From Emmonsiellopsis sp. PD_33 (lineage: Eukaryota; Ascomycota; Eurotiomycetes; Onygenales; Ajellomycetaceae): a DNA stretch of 64,000 bases. The DNA is taken from contig JANTQF010000057.1 in assembly GCA_032988165.1 (NCBI GenBank), positions 1 through 64,000 of the forward strand. The letters run 5' to 3'. Position numbers and translations under genes: made by a program. The notes below the pieces were generated by a model that was not told the DNA's origin, did not search any database, and saw nothing but the letters and a program-made list of their open reading frames with translations. Of this stretch, positions 38,201 through 49,842 are shown one piece after another (positions within the stretch are counted from its first letter, which is position 1; each line of letters opens with the position of its first letter).

Positions 38201-38884
38201 AGGTAATTTAACCTTACTACCTACACAGCAGGCAGAGAATACAGGGTAGGCCTTTAATAAACTACTTATATACTTATTCATTCAATGCTTGGCACTGCAG
38301 GTAGAGTAGATAACATCCATGCAACTAAAATCTAATAATTATAGATAATGTAGGTAGGAATGAAAGACTCATAGAGGTAGATAGTAGCTATAAGTAGGTA
38401 GCTGTAGTGAGGAAGATGTAGTCAAATAGAGATTAAAAATGAGCTCAGGTATAGGCATATATAATAGAGCTTGAGAAATAGGCATAGAAATAGGTATAAG
38501 TTTACCCTTAGAGAGGTTGACCTTCAAAGTAGTAGTCAGATATTTATATTTAGTCTTACAGGTATGCTTATAATTAAGCAGCCTATAATTAGCATAGTTC
38601 TTAAATAAATGCAGGCCAGATCAGAACTCATGTGATAGGCAGGCCTGACAGCAGGTATTACAGTGAGAGATATTAGCAGGCTGGGAATTAAGTATAGAGG
38701 TAGTCACATCACTTAATGGCAGATAGCTCTGATCTGAGTGTGTAGGGAGATCTCAGCAGCAGTTATGATCACCACAGTAGTAGCAGTTAGAGCATGTAGA
38801 GTAGAATATACTACTAGGATGTAGGAATGAGTCTGCAGGATGAGAAGCTAAGCAATTAGAACACTATTGTATATTAAAAGACAT
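35246..38884 (-). pseudogene. Helitron 1 Rep nuclease and N-terminal helicase block
   Basis: The first ATG on the minus strand is at 38,882-38,884. The N-terminus is Cys-rich (CSNC, CSNCYYCGDHNC, CNTCCQAC). Then come the Helitron N-terminal signature CCVGSKVKLPSVREFLLELY (38,160-38,230), the Rep domain (LFIMFTANPDWEEITHKLLPGQ near 36,970-37,040; family: LFITFTCNPxWPEI), a damaged HUH motif (LSYMHLLV, one His now Tyr), KYIYKYIYKGSD near 36,350-36,390, and the helicase P-loop remnant LGSTSKIFLYQAL near 35,310 (family: GPGGTGKTFLYRAL). The block ends at the gypsy B insertion. Confidence 0.85.
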
Positions 38885-39078
38885 TAAAAGACATATAAAA
38901 AGTAGTAATGAATGTAAAGGTAAGATGTAGTAAGCTATAGGAAGAAAAAAATATATTGTAGAGGAAGAAAAGGGGGTAGGCATAGAGCTGTAGATCTAAA
39001 TATTAGTGTGGAAAAACAATGTTATAGAACACAATAAGCTGTATTCAATTTTAATGGGGTGCATGTGAGGTCATGTTA
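38885..39078. other. Right boundary of the CpG-depleted block
   Basis: This is the upstream flank of Helitron 1. On the minus strand, 39,078 down to 39,056 reads TAACATGACCTCACATGCAC. Its first nine bases equal those of the right-hand inverted repeat of the 50,828-61,100 element. It may be the end of a Tc1/mariner-type element. The first clear CG dinucleotide after this point is near 39,168. Confidence 0.4.
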
Positions 39079-39953
39079 CTGTGTTTTCTGCATGATATTT
39101 TCCCATGTTTCTATAATTAAGGAGAGAGATCTTCCCCCTGATTGACTGCCATCTAGGCCTCCTATCCGCCTCTTGCTCCCGCTACTCGGACGAAAGGGTT
39201 TAAGTTTTGCCTCAAAGGGGACCAACGGCTATTATCATCCATTTTCTAAGAGCCCCTTTATCACGCCATACGCATATCTCCCACCGCGGAAACCCGAAAA
39301 GACCGAACCAACAATTACTTGCACATGATATGCTACCGCATTGATGAAGTCCAGACACCGACTATAGTCAGTTACCATGCCATTCTTTCCTCTACAAAAC
39401 AACCTTTTATTTCCAATATCACATCATCCATACCAAATTCGCCCGCCTGTGCCGACGGGAGATGAACAGCCGGGACCAGGGTCGAGAAAGCTAAAACCTT
39501 TTCTTTTTTCTTGAATGGATCGGCTAGCTCATAAAGTATTGGCAACTTAAAAAGTATTGCTGCGGTAATCAGGCATATAACAGGCGGGAGTGGTGAATCT
39601 TAAGGGTAAATGGATGGTCCCATTCTTAACAAGGAAAGAGTCAAATGGAAGGTTGTTCATTCCCACCGTTGGCCTTGGATATCCTTCATTCCGCCCAGTA
39701 CCATCATCACTTGCGAAAGCAAAATTGATAGTTTATCGTATTCTTAATAGGAGTAGTCTGTTATACAAAAAAGTAAAAAACAAAAACAAAAAAGAACATG
39801 CAGCTCTTCGTCTACACATACAGCCATCCCACCACATCTAATCAATCCAACAGGCTAATACAACCATGACCCCCCATAATACCTATGATCCAAGTCCTTC
39901 CACCACACATCCAAAGTCTCATGTATCTTCAAACACCATTTCTCCTCACCTGT
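39079..39953. other. Intergenic region 3' of the first intact gene
   Basis: This is normal-composition sequence with CG dinucleotides from about 39,168 onward. I see no convincing gene. It should contain the 3' UTR and polyadenylation signals of the minus-strand gene that ends at 39,954; A-rich stretches at 39,768-39,800 are compatible with this. Confidence 0.5.
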
Positions 39954-41970
39954 CTATCTCATGGTCAGACTCTCAAACCTCGTTTGCTTTCTTCTAGGGG
40001 GGGCGTCGAGTTCATCCGGTCGTCTTCTCGAACGGCGCTCCTCCGCATCTGATCGTCGTGAGTGCGCGTAATCATCGCCAGAAATATACCCCCGAGGTTG
40101 TCTATGTCGTGAATAGCTACGATCTCGCGATCGAGACCGACTGCGGCGATGACGGTGTCGGGGTTCGCCTTCCTCAGTATCATAGGCGTGTTCATACCAA
40201 TAGCCGGAGCGGGCAGGGGGTCCATCGTGGGCAGCTTCTATGGATAATTAGAAATCAGTTGAACCAGAATGAAATAGATGCCGGCTAAACTTACTTAAAG
40301 GCCGTTGATCACACTGTTCATCTTGTGGATATGGCGTGCGCTTTGGCGGGCCAGAGTGTGCCGGAGGATTCTGCACTTGACCCGTGTTGGGATTATAGTA
40401 GCGAACAGGGAATTTTTCTTGCGCTTGTCTGTTATTCCCGGACGCATATGCGCGAATTGTATTGTCGTAGGATTCCTTAAATTTTTCGAAGCTGGGTGGG
40501 CTGTTATCGTTGTTAACGTGGGTCGGCGCTGTGTTCATAGGAGGATATTGCTGGACTTGAGGGTAAGCGCCCATACTGGCGGGTTGGCTACAGTGTAAGG
40601 TCAGTAAACATATAACTGGGTATGAAGATATAAGAACACTTACATAGTATCTTCAACGATGAAGCCATGATGGCCACCACTACCGCCTGTGGTTTCCCGA
40701 GCCGGGGCCGCACTTAGACCAGGGTTTACTGTACCCAGCGGGGTATAAACATTGGTGTTCCCTCCAACAATAGGCTGACTAGGCTGAGGTGCAGTCTGGG
40801 GCATAGGCTGCGGCACCTGTGGAGTGTAATAATTATTTGGGACGGCAGTTACACCATGAGTGGGATTGTAGATTTTCGTTTCCCCTCCAATAAACTGTGG
40901 CATAGGTTGGGGTACCTGACCCTGGAAGTGGTTGCCCGCTGGCTGGAACGGAGTGTGCTGTGGTTGGTACGTCCCAGTGCCAATAGGTTGGATACGCGGG
41001 CCGGAGCGACTTTTTCTCTCATATTTTTCATCACTCTCACTCTCACTCCCACTCTCACTCGAGGAGCTATATCTTGCTTTCGTACTCTTCCTCGAATCCC
41101 GTCGTTTTTTAATCTTCTCCTTTTCCTTTCGCTTATGTTTGGAACTCTTTCTGCATCTGATTGGAGCATCGCTTTCATAGGTGCTATCGTTCCCGCTCTC
41201 TGTATCAGACGCACATGTACAGCGACATTTTCTGCAGGAAGAGACGGAGCGGCTTGGACAACGTCGGGGGGGTTGCGAGGTGTGTGGAGGTTGTGGAGCT
41301 GGCGGATACGTAGGCTGAACTGGGAACACTGACGGTTCCTTGGGGAAATTTCCCCAAGGTGGATATTGATACACGGGAACAAAGATATAGACACCCCTGT
41401 TCTTCTCGAGGTTCTTCAAGTCCGGCTTAGTCAGGTCAATATTCTGCCACATAGGTCCTGGCAACATAGACTGATTGAAATTCATCATGTTGTCTGGCAG
41501 AAATGGCTGCTGTGCCTGCAATTGTGGGGGAAATTGTGGTTGCAGTTGTGGTTGGGTTTGTGGCTGCTGGAATTGCAGTGGTATTGGCACGGCCTGGCTT
41601 TCTGGAGGACTCGACGGCTCAGATCCGCTATCATCTGGTAGTATGGTATATGGCGGACTCTCATCTCCTCGTGAAGCTGAGCGGACAGGATTAAATAGAG
41701 CATCCCCTAACAAAGAACCAGTCGTCTTGATCTTCCTGGCACGATAGCGAACGAACGCTGGCTTCCCAGAGGGGAGTTTCCCGACACAGACACCGCCCCT
41801 ATCCATCTCTAGCGACGAGCCTGCGGTGCTTGAGGCGCTGCTTTGGACAAAAATACAACGGTTAGTCCCGAATCTGAGAAAAACATGACCAGTTTGCGCG
41901 GGGATGAAAGGGAAAGAACGGACCTCCCCGTTGCACTTTCGCCACCGTTTGAATCGCCTTGTCGAGACAT
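39954..41970 (-). CDS. Hypothetical Pro/Gln-rich, Ser/Arg-rich protein, 4 exons
   Basis: The proposed exons on the minus strand are 41,970-41,924, 41,840-40,644, 40,587-40,295 and 40,237-39,954, with introns of 83, 56 and 57 bp, all GT-AG. The total is 1,821 bp, 606 aa, in frame throughout. I preferred the ATG at 41,970 with the first intron over an unspliced start at 42,001, because splicing gives a smooth Ser/Gly-rich N-terminus. Residues 105-125 and 170-210 are Pro/Gln/Tyr-rich. A cysteine cluster CRKCRCTC lies at 218-225, followed by an acidic/basic Ser/Lys/Arg region, further Pro/Gln repeats (QVPQPMPQ twice) and an RS-rich C-terminus (HRHRRSRSRSRDRSYSRHR). No catalytic domain is visible. 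RS repeats suggest contact with RNA-processing factors, but that is inference. It is head-to-tail with the gene at 43,254. Confidence 0.8.
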
Positions 41971-43253
41971 ATTTGGGACAATTGCAAAGTATCGAGGACA
42001 ATTATCAGCTCAGGTTTGAAGGGAGAGGTCCGATTAGTACAATAAAACATGCGTGTTTTAGAGTGGATTTTGGTCCGGGGGGCAGATATCAATAAGAATA
42101 TTCCCAAGGGGTATCTTTCAGACAAAACATCGAACATCCAACTTTTTCCAACTTTCTATAAAAAACAAACCGAACGAGCTCTAACCCCACGTTTCGGGAT
42201 AATGGTTTCCGCATGCGGGATTGAGGTGAGTGTCGACTATGTTGGTCTCACACCCCCAGGCCTGCCATCGATGTCATGTCCAACTCGATGATACGCAAGG
42301 CGACATAGGGATTGAACGAAGTAAAATAAAAAGAAAGAAAAGACCTGAAACAGGCGCCAGAAAGAGACGAGACGCAACATAATAGAGGCCCATGCCCGGG
42401 GCATGTCTAGTTATAGAGATGCCTATCAAGCCAGGGTAGAATAGAGCCATCAGAAGCCGAGCTGCCAGGCACAAAGAGACAGCAGAGGCCAAAACTTGTA
42501 GCAGATTCGAGCATGAACGGAGTGGGCAGAGAATGCTCAAACGAAAGAGTAACCAGCAACAAAGAAGTCGGTGGAAGATAACTGCGACAGATCGTAAAAG
42601 GCGAAAAGCAGATAATGTTGCTTGATAAACAAACAAAATAGAAGTTTCTTCACAGAACTACTAAGAAACTCTTTCGTCTTTGCTCCGTGTTTTGAAACCC
42701 TGTTCATTGTCCGCTGGTTGGTCTGCTCGGCCGAGGACGGACATGGCAGATGCTGAGAGGGGTTCTTTGATCCAAGCATCTTTATTGGTTTCAGAGAAAG
42801 AGAGGTGTTAGCAACACCACAGAGGGGCAAAGAAAATGCTTCCTGTCTTCATTGAGGTGGGTTGGTTTGATGGGGCAGGGTGGTCTTTGATGCTGAAGAT
42901 GGTTGTGAGATGGACGGAGAGTTTGTGTCGGCTTTGGCGAAGGAAATCGGCAACCCTCAAAGCAATTGAGTAACATCAACAAAATTAGGCATAAAGGACG
43001 CTGTTACGGGTTTAGCCCAAAATAGACCAGAGAGCAACTTACAGCAACAAGATTTAAATAATTACCTATCCTTAATACTTGTGCTCTCTAATACGTACCG
43101 AGGCACTTAGGTTTAAAGTAGACTGCGATCAGGTAGTAGTATTATCTGGCAGTTAGACATACATTCTTCTTCACAGTTTGCTAGATACTAACGTGTAAGT
43201 CTGCTTTGCCGTTCACCAAAGCCTTCATCATATACCGACCGTAAATCAGTTCA
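41971..43253. other. Intergenic region between two minus-strand genes
   Basis: About 1.3 kb with no convincing ORF or RNA gene. It should hold the promoter of the gene starting at 41,970 and the 3' UTR of the gene ending at 43,254. Short ORFs here lack coding character. Confidence 0.55.
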
Positions 43254-45969
43254 TCACCATGCCACATCCTCTACCGGAGCATTCCCGGTATTATTACTCC
43301 CCGGCCCAGCATCCCATGAATCTTGCGACTGTTGGGGTGTGGCGCTATTGTTATTATCCCAATTATCGTCATTATTTCTGTTTTGCTGGGTCGCAAACTG
43401 TTCTCCATGTGCCCCTCCATGCTGCGGAGGCTGAGGCCCAGTATTCCAGCTCGGATTAGTATTGACATTGGCATTTGCGGTGCCTCCCCATTGCGGAATC
43501 CCTTGACCTTGCGGCGGCATCTGTGGGGGAAAGTTGTTTACTGTCGGAGCTCCGGGGTTATTGTTGTTATTGTGTGTATTCAAATTCCCTCCCGGGTTTG
43601 CGGCTTGGGCTTCAAGCATGCTCTGAAAATATAACAGCTATTTTAGTATACTCGAATCTCAAAGCAAATGAAACGGATTTTATCATCATACCTTAACGCG
43701 CAGTAATTCCTTCACAATCTCTGCCCTCGGAAGCACTTCTAACTTCTTCCGCTCGTCCTCAATATCTATGGTGACGGGGGTGTTGAATTTGTTTTGAATC
43801 ACGTCTATGAGATATTGTCAGAGTAGGGAACTTTGTTGCTATACCAAAGACATCGGGTACTTACCTGCGACTCGATACTGGAAAGTAAACTTAGCATATG
43901 GTTCATCCATACCATCTATGTACCTAGGAGTCCTTATCCGGTGGATATACTTCGCGCGACTGCCGATTTGTACCTGATGAGATAGCGATTCTGCTTGTGC
44001 CACGGATTCCGGCACAGTATACAACGCAGGCTCATCTTTGATGGGCGCGGAGGATATTGGGGAGATAAATGTGAGGTCATTCAAGCTACCTGCTAAGTCA
44101 AAGTAGATAGGACGTTGTTGCATTGGGGGTGGTTGCGGCACGTTCTGCGATCCCGTAAATGGCGTAGAGTTTGTCGGTTCGTTATTCGGCTGGTCCCAGT
44201 TTGAATTGCCTGCTCCATTATTATCATTGCCACTATTATCCCAATCCTGCGGCGCTTGGAAGTTATCATTGCTGTTTGCATTCTGATCATTTTCACCATC
44301 CCCTCCATTACCATTATTCTGGGATTGATTATCGTTTTGTTCCCAGCTGTCATCGTTATTATTGTCATGTTCGTTATTATTTCCACTGCCGGCCTGGCTA
44401 CAACTCTCTGATCCGGAGCTTTCGCTTTGATTATTGTCTGCAGACTGAGACTGAGAATCGGAATCGTGCTGATGATGACGTCGACAACAACCACTACAAC
44501 CGTTGGACTTGGACTGACTTCGTTTTCTTTCGTTTCTGGATTTGGACCGACTCCTGGATTTACACTTTTGACACTTGGTGGTTCTGCGGGAGGGACTCTT
44601 ATTTCTCTTCTCATGCCGACCCCGGCGTGCTGGGATCCGTTTGCCGTCGGAGATGATATAATAGCCGTTATCCGCAGGATCCGGGCCCATGGTAGCTTTA
44701 TTTCCCTCGTTTTGGGAAATGGCATCCTGGATTTGTTGAGGGCCGATATTCAACACAATCGAAGGCACCACGACGCGACTTTCCCCTGGCGGCTCCGCGA
44801 AAGAAACGTTGCTGGTGGAGTTGTCTTTGTTCGTGGGTATCCGGCATTTACCCACACTGCAAACTCTCGGGTTTGGATGGTTTCCATGGTTATGGAATGG
44901 TGAGTTAGACAAATCCGGATAGTAACCGCTGCTGCAGCGTGTTTCGTGGCCCGTTGGATAAACTTGAGTTGGAGGAATATTTGGGATACGCGGGGCATCA
45001 ATAGCACTTTCTCGGTATGCATGGTTCGCGTGAGAGCATGGTTCAACCACTGGGTGTGGCTGGGTGTGATAAACATTTGGACATTTTCCGATATTGTTGT
45101 CTGGGGTGTACCCATCTACTCTCGGGTCTACTCTCGGGTCGGGATTGACAGAATGATGGTGGCAGACAGGATAGCAATGATGAGGTCTTTGAATTTGGCA
45201 TCTGTCATTGCATGGTCCATCAAACAAACCCCCAAAAGTTCCTTCAAAGTCATTATTTTCCTGTGGTGTTTCCGCAGCAGGCTCTGGGTGAGGTAGGGAC
45301 TCGTCACTGGAGATTGATATATTGTCTAGAATACCACTTCAATTAGAGGAATAACTAGCAAGAGCATGTCTGCCAACATACCTTCACAACCTGACCCAGG
45401 AGCCATCCCTGATTCTGGGGTGAGCGCGCCATCAGATTCATCCCGAGTATGTCTTGCCTCGCAGCGAAGAACTACCACGTCTATGGTGCCCAGGTGACAA
45501 AAATGCTTAGCAATTTCAGGAACGTTCGGTACTGATTGGGCTACCATACGACAAGAGTTAGAATCCGCAGCAAACATGATTAGATACCAGAGAAGATCTT
45601 ACTAGTTTGAAACGGCTCGAATCTCCAGGGTCTTCCAATCCAGCTGCCGTCGGGGAGACGCTCCTCCTTTTGACGGACTCTGAAGCTAATATCTCTGAAT
45701 TTCTTCGTCGCGCCCGCTGAGCCGGCAATGGCCCGCAGGTCGTCTCTGTTGCGATTGCACTGATATACGCCATCCATGAAAACAAACATAGCCAGCCCAG
45801 AAGCAATGTAGCCATTTGATTTCAGGCTGACTGAGAAGGGGGTGGACGAGTTAGGAATCGCAATATAGCACTCGACGTTGCCATCTCCATATGTTGTTTC
45901 ATACTCCTTGAAGGGGACGTTGGAGCCGGCCCATTCAACATGGCAAGTCAGTTGTCTTAATGTCGGCAT
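43254..45969 (-). CDS. DUF7918-like protein with large disordered insertion, 5 exons
   Basis: The proposed exons on the minus strand are 45,969-45,603, 45,540-45,382, 45,325-43,865, 43,804-43,692 and 43,622-43,254. The introns are 56-69 bp, GT-AG, and the total is 2,469 bp, 822 aa, in frame. The N-terminus (residues 1-123) has a beta-rich character and the words VECYIAIPNSSTPFSV, SNGYIASGLAMFVFMDGVYQ and CNRNR, typical of fungal DUF7918 proteins as I recall them. A matching C-terminal part of the domain appears at about 640-700 (PYAKFTFQYRVADVIQNKF, then LPRAEIVKELLRVK). Between them lie a His/Cys/Pro-rich segment, an RS/Lys region with CQKC and CSGCC, and long Asn/Asp/Gly/Gln-rich runs. The last exon is again Asn/Pro/Gln-rich. 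The function is unknown; the low-complexity content suggests a nuclear or condensate-forming scaffold, which is inference. Confidence 0.85.
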
Positions 45970-48900
45970 TGTAAAGAAGCCATAAAGGCGATCAGCGGGT
46001 TGCGAAATGCGCGGGAGTCTTTGTTCTTGTGTGATAGAGAGAGGATAAATCCAAGGAGTCAGAGGTAGACAGACGAGTGAAGTTGAAAGTTGCCTATTTT
46101 GGCATGGCAACCATCCGGGCTCCAACCTCGCAACAACCAAGCTGACTCTTCGATCTCTCGGCAACTCTCAGGTACCTCATACTACATGGCTTATTTTCTT
46201 GAGATTGGTAGCCAATTCTCCAAATGCCACACTAGGGGACGGCTACCATCAATATACGATACAGAAGAGCTTGGGTGGGTTATCTCTGGGCAATCCCCCT
46301 GACAAGAAATGCTCTACTGACCGTCATCAGCACAGCAGACTCTCCTGAATTACAAACAGAAAATCACATATGAAGACCATATTGTTGGGATAACCTCGTC
46401 CAACAGGAGATAGCCACACTCTGCAGACGCAAGAGGAGCCTATCCCAAAGCCAGACGCCTAGAAACGTCATACAGCCACAACATGAAACAAGAGACGGGG
46501 TATAATGGGACAACGAGCTCGGTCTATCTCCAATATCTTGCCCCTTGAATATTGGTATGCCTCCATGGCGTTCGAAGATGAAGAAAGGCAACTCTCAAAT
46601 AAGCCAATCACCCGCCCAACCAAAGCAAGAGATAGACCCGCCATACGCAGAATGTCGGTAAGAAACCCCGACATGCATTGCATGATTCTGACTACCACAA
46701 GATGAGGACGTGGAAATCCATCCCTTAGGCTGACCCATAGGGAGACATAAAGGTTCAAATGTGGACTAGGGCCCATCCCTGCATGTTGTGGTGTTCATAA
46801 TGGCTAGGGGGTCAATTCGACCCTAATGTTTCTCGCTTCCCAAAAGTGAGGCGATGGTTTGAGGAGTGCCTTTGCGACGATATCCGATCGCATCCTGGAC
46901 TTCCCGCAGGCAGCGGGTCAGAAGGCTTCTCCGTTCGATGGCATTGCAGGCAAAGCACCTTTACTCACATAGGATTCTCGGTGAAGCCCCAGGAGTCGGT
47001 TAACAAAGCTCCCTCGAACCCAATGCAATCTGGATTTACGATCCAGCGTTGAAGTTTAAAACGCTCAACATAACATCCGTCCAAATGAATGAATGAATGG
47101 AGTAGGCTCCCAATTCGAGGAATCAATGAGAGGAAACAGAATGTGTGTGCAAGTGTGCTAGGTGGCTAGTTAAGTTAGTTAAGCGAAGAACCCTGCTCTC
47201 TGGCATTGGCTCCCAGAGCACGAAGAAAAAGCCACAAGATGAATTAATCGTTTTCACAGATACGTTGTCGTCTTGCCATTTTCCAGCTGTCATCGCAGCA
47301 CCTCCCACGAATTTCAGAAATTCCTCCTCCGCCACTGCAAGGGCCATTTGATTCCTCCAAACCAAATCGGCAGTAGTTACTGTACAGACTTCCAAAACGA
47401 TCTCTGGTGGACGGATCTGATAACTTCCCTGCAGACTTCAGCCGTGTCATCATAGTGTATCTCAAATGTGCTGGATACCCTGTCGACACACCTGCACAAG
47501 GGCCTTATCTCCAATCTTGTCAAGCCTCAGTGATCAAACAGACGTTAAAAGTACCTCCTGCAGGCAGAGCATAACTCGACCCTTCGCAGATCAAGGAAAA
47601 AGCTCATTCCCTCCTTTCACACGCTAGCTTCGAGCTGGCCATGATATGATGTTTGTTGCGTATTTCAATCCCGCCTGGAGCTATCGGGGAAGTGATATTG
47701 GCTGGTTACAATCGGATCAAGCAGCGATTTCCATGCCGGTATCTCGGGCGCTGACCCCAGCTAGCATCAAGCAACGCGATAGATTCCTGCCGTGAAGACT
47801 CCAGATTTACATCCTCATGGCACCACTCGTTTTTCGATCTCTTTGGCGTTACGGTATGCTCCTGCTGCTTACCCCCACACGTCCCACAAAGAGATCAAAC
47901 CCGGGTGTGGGGATATTCATACCTCAGTCTGAAAAGGATAAAGCCGCGATGCATGCGGTGCATATCCTTACAAAATACTATCAGTGAACTACTTCCTCAT
48001 TGCGCAAAGCACAAAAAGACTGAGTGACCAGGCCTTCAAACAATGAGCAGTTCTCGAGTAGTCGTCCACTTTCCTCGTGGGATGGAAGAACTTTCCGTTT
48101 CCCCTACAGTTCTTTTTTGCCCTTGTTCTATTTCTCTTTCCCTTGCTGCTTTCTTTCTTTTTCGAATCGCTCCACACCCTTGGTTGCCTCCAAAATCCGC
48201 CAGCAGGGATGATGAGTTTCCAGAAGGCGGCTAGAAGCACTCAAAAGTCCGCCTTGACCCATCCAGCCACCCCGGCGAGGCATAAAAGCGGGGTTGTCAG
48301 CGAAGAAGCAAGAGATCCGACTTCGCCTCGTTATCGTTAGTTGCCCCACAGCCATCTCCCTGAAGAAGATTCGAATTGTTACGGGGTAATCTGGTGTTGG
48401 TGGCTGAGAATTTCTACTTTGGTTCACCGGTTGGGGGTTTCGATGACTCTCTCGAATACCATCGTAGCTGAAACCCGCATGAAGGTGGTGGTATGTGGTG
48501 CTTGAGAGTTGGCTCCTGCGGCTTTTCCCTGCGTTTAATTTATCGGATCTGCGATGTCGTGGAAATATCGCGATTAAATTATGATATGTCATATTTATGT
48601 TGGCCTCAGTGCTTCCAGAACCACCTTCAAGCACCAATGATTCCCACCGCTACTGGCCCCAGATCTGGCCCTGCCTGAGCTTCCCCGCATCCAACATCCA
48701 TTCAGGACTGGAGAGGGATGTGCAGAATTGTCAGCGACAGCCTCTGTCAACCCACCTAAAGCCAGCAGCAACGCCAGCCTCTGTAAGTTGTCAGTTAAAT
48801 TTTCAGGGATTCTTAGATGGATTGGGCAAGCCCGAGTCAAACTCTTTTCTGTGATAGGATGAAGCAAATGTTCCCATCCCCGGACCGAAAAGGAATCGGG

Positions 48901-49842
48901 AGGCGTCTTGGCTCTTTTACCCTGGTCGATACAGGTTATGTGCCCGGTCAAGAACGAAGATCTCAGCGCGCCTGCTTGAGGATGGGGTGCGCTGCTTGTG
49001 TGCTAATTGAGCCTCAACAGGAAACAATGCTGGCGAAGGGTGAACCAGTACGGCTTACGTCGTTTATTAGTTCTACCAAAAACATCCTTTGACAAGCATA
49101 CAGTTCATTGCAGCACCGCCCACACCCACCCCGGCTTCACTGCCATCTATCGTTTTTTCTGCCCTGCCTCTGAGACACGGTCCAGGGATATAACAACGTG
49201 ACCTTCATCTGAGCAATACTGACCTATGGATCAATGTAGGGCGAGTTGGTATTTTCTACTCCGGAAGATTTCTAACCAGGATGTTGTCCGTATAGTATTC
49301 CCCGATATTTGACCCATACATAATTTTTCTGCCCAACCGGTGTAAACATTACTCTGGGCCCAGGATCCCCGAGATCACTAACACGTCTAGTGGCCAATGA
49401 CTTTAGCTTTCATTCTCGCTGTGGCCGGCAGTTTCCGGGGGTGGGCAGTGTACAAATGAGCCTCCATCCCATCCTCGAGGCCTAACTCCGTTGTAATTCT
49501 TCCTCTTTATCGAAACAACTTAAGAAGGCGAAGAATTCACACTCCTTTTTACTCTTACTTTTTCCTTTGAAAGTATATATTGGGATTCAACATCCTGTTC
49601 TCGATACCAATTTTACTCCTACAAGCAGGCTTTTTGACTTGAGACGCCCTTTACTACAACCAACCGATCGGTCTCACTTAGCTCTTCGTTCCTTTTGTCC
49701 CTCTTGACGCGAAGTCGATTCCCGCAGCCTCAAATATCAAACACCGCTTGATCATCGCCGCATCTATCTACTCCAGAAAGACCTGACCACGCAGTTCCCC
49801 TCCTGTTTTTTTTTCGCTGTCACTTCTCCGCCGTCCAAAACC
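45970..49842. other. 3.9-kb intergenic region, divergent promoters
   Basis: It separates the minus-strand DUF7918-like gene from the plus-strand gene at 49,843. Composition is normal and CG is common. ORFs up to 169 codons exist (for example 48,128-48,637 minus) but lack recognisable domains or splice structure, so none is called. Pyrimidine-rich tracts at 48,070-48,165 and 49,500-49,580 look like fungal promoter/5' UTR sequence. A small hairpin around GGGTCAATTCGACCC lies at about 46,809. No tRNA was recognised. Confidence 0.5.

Larger units (their letters stand above)
22867..38884 (-). mobile_element. Helitron 1, interrupted by two gypsy elements
   Basis: A single Rep/helicase reading can be followed on the minus strand across three blocks: 38,884-35,246, 29,676-29,147 and 23,549-22,867. 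The two gaps are exactly the LTR elements B and A with their target-site duplications. The three blocks sum to about 4,850 bp, close to 1,600 codons, a usual size for a Helitron replicase. Helitrons move by a rolling-circle process using an HUH nuclease joined to a Pif1-type helicase. The structural ends of the element were not identified. Confidence 0.8.

Noticed and set aside
1..39078. Centromere or mitochondrial DNA as explanation of the AT-rich block
   Set aside because: The content is recognisable nuclear transposons and host-gene relics with transition-biased decay, which is enough to explain the composition. No mitochondrial genes are present.
41862..42001. Unspliced start of the SR-rich protein at 42,001
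   Set aside because: It reads through a segment with a good donor (GTCCGT), a CTAAC branch-like site and an AG acceptor. Splicing it gives an in-frame ATG at 41,970 and a more natural N-terminus. RNA data would decide.
44093..44725. 210-codon minus-strand ORF in another frame of the DUF7918-like gene
   Set aside because: It overlaps the well-supported exon 3 and results from its repetitive Asn/Asp codons.
46805..46830. GGGTCAATTCGACCC as a possible tRNA T-arm
   Set aside because: No matching acceptor, D or anticodon arms occur around it. It is only a short palindrome.
48128..48637. 169-codon minus-strand ORF in the large intergenic region
   Set aside because: It has no domain, no splice logic and no coding-type composition, and it overlaps pyrimidine-rich promoter-like sequence on the other strand.
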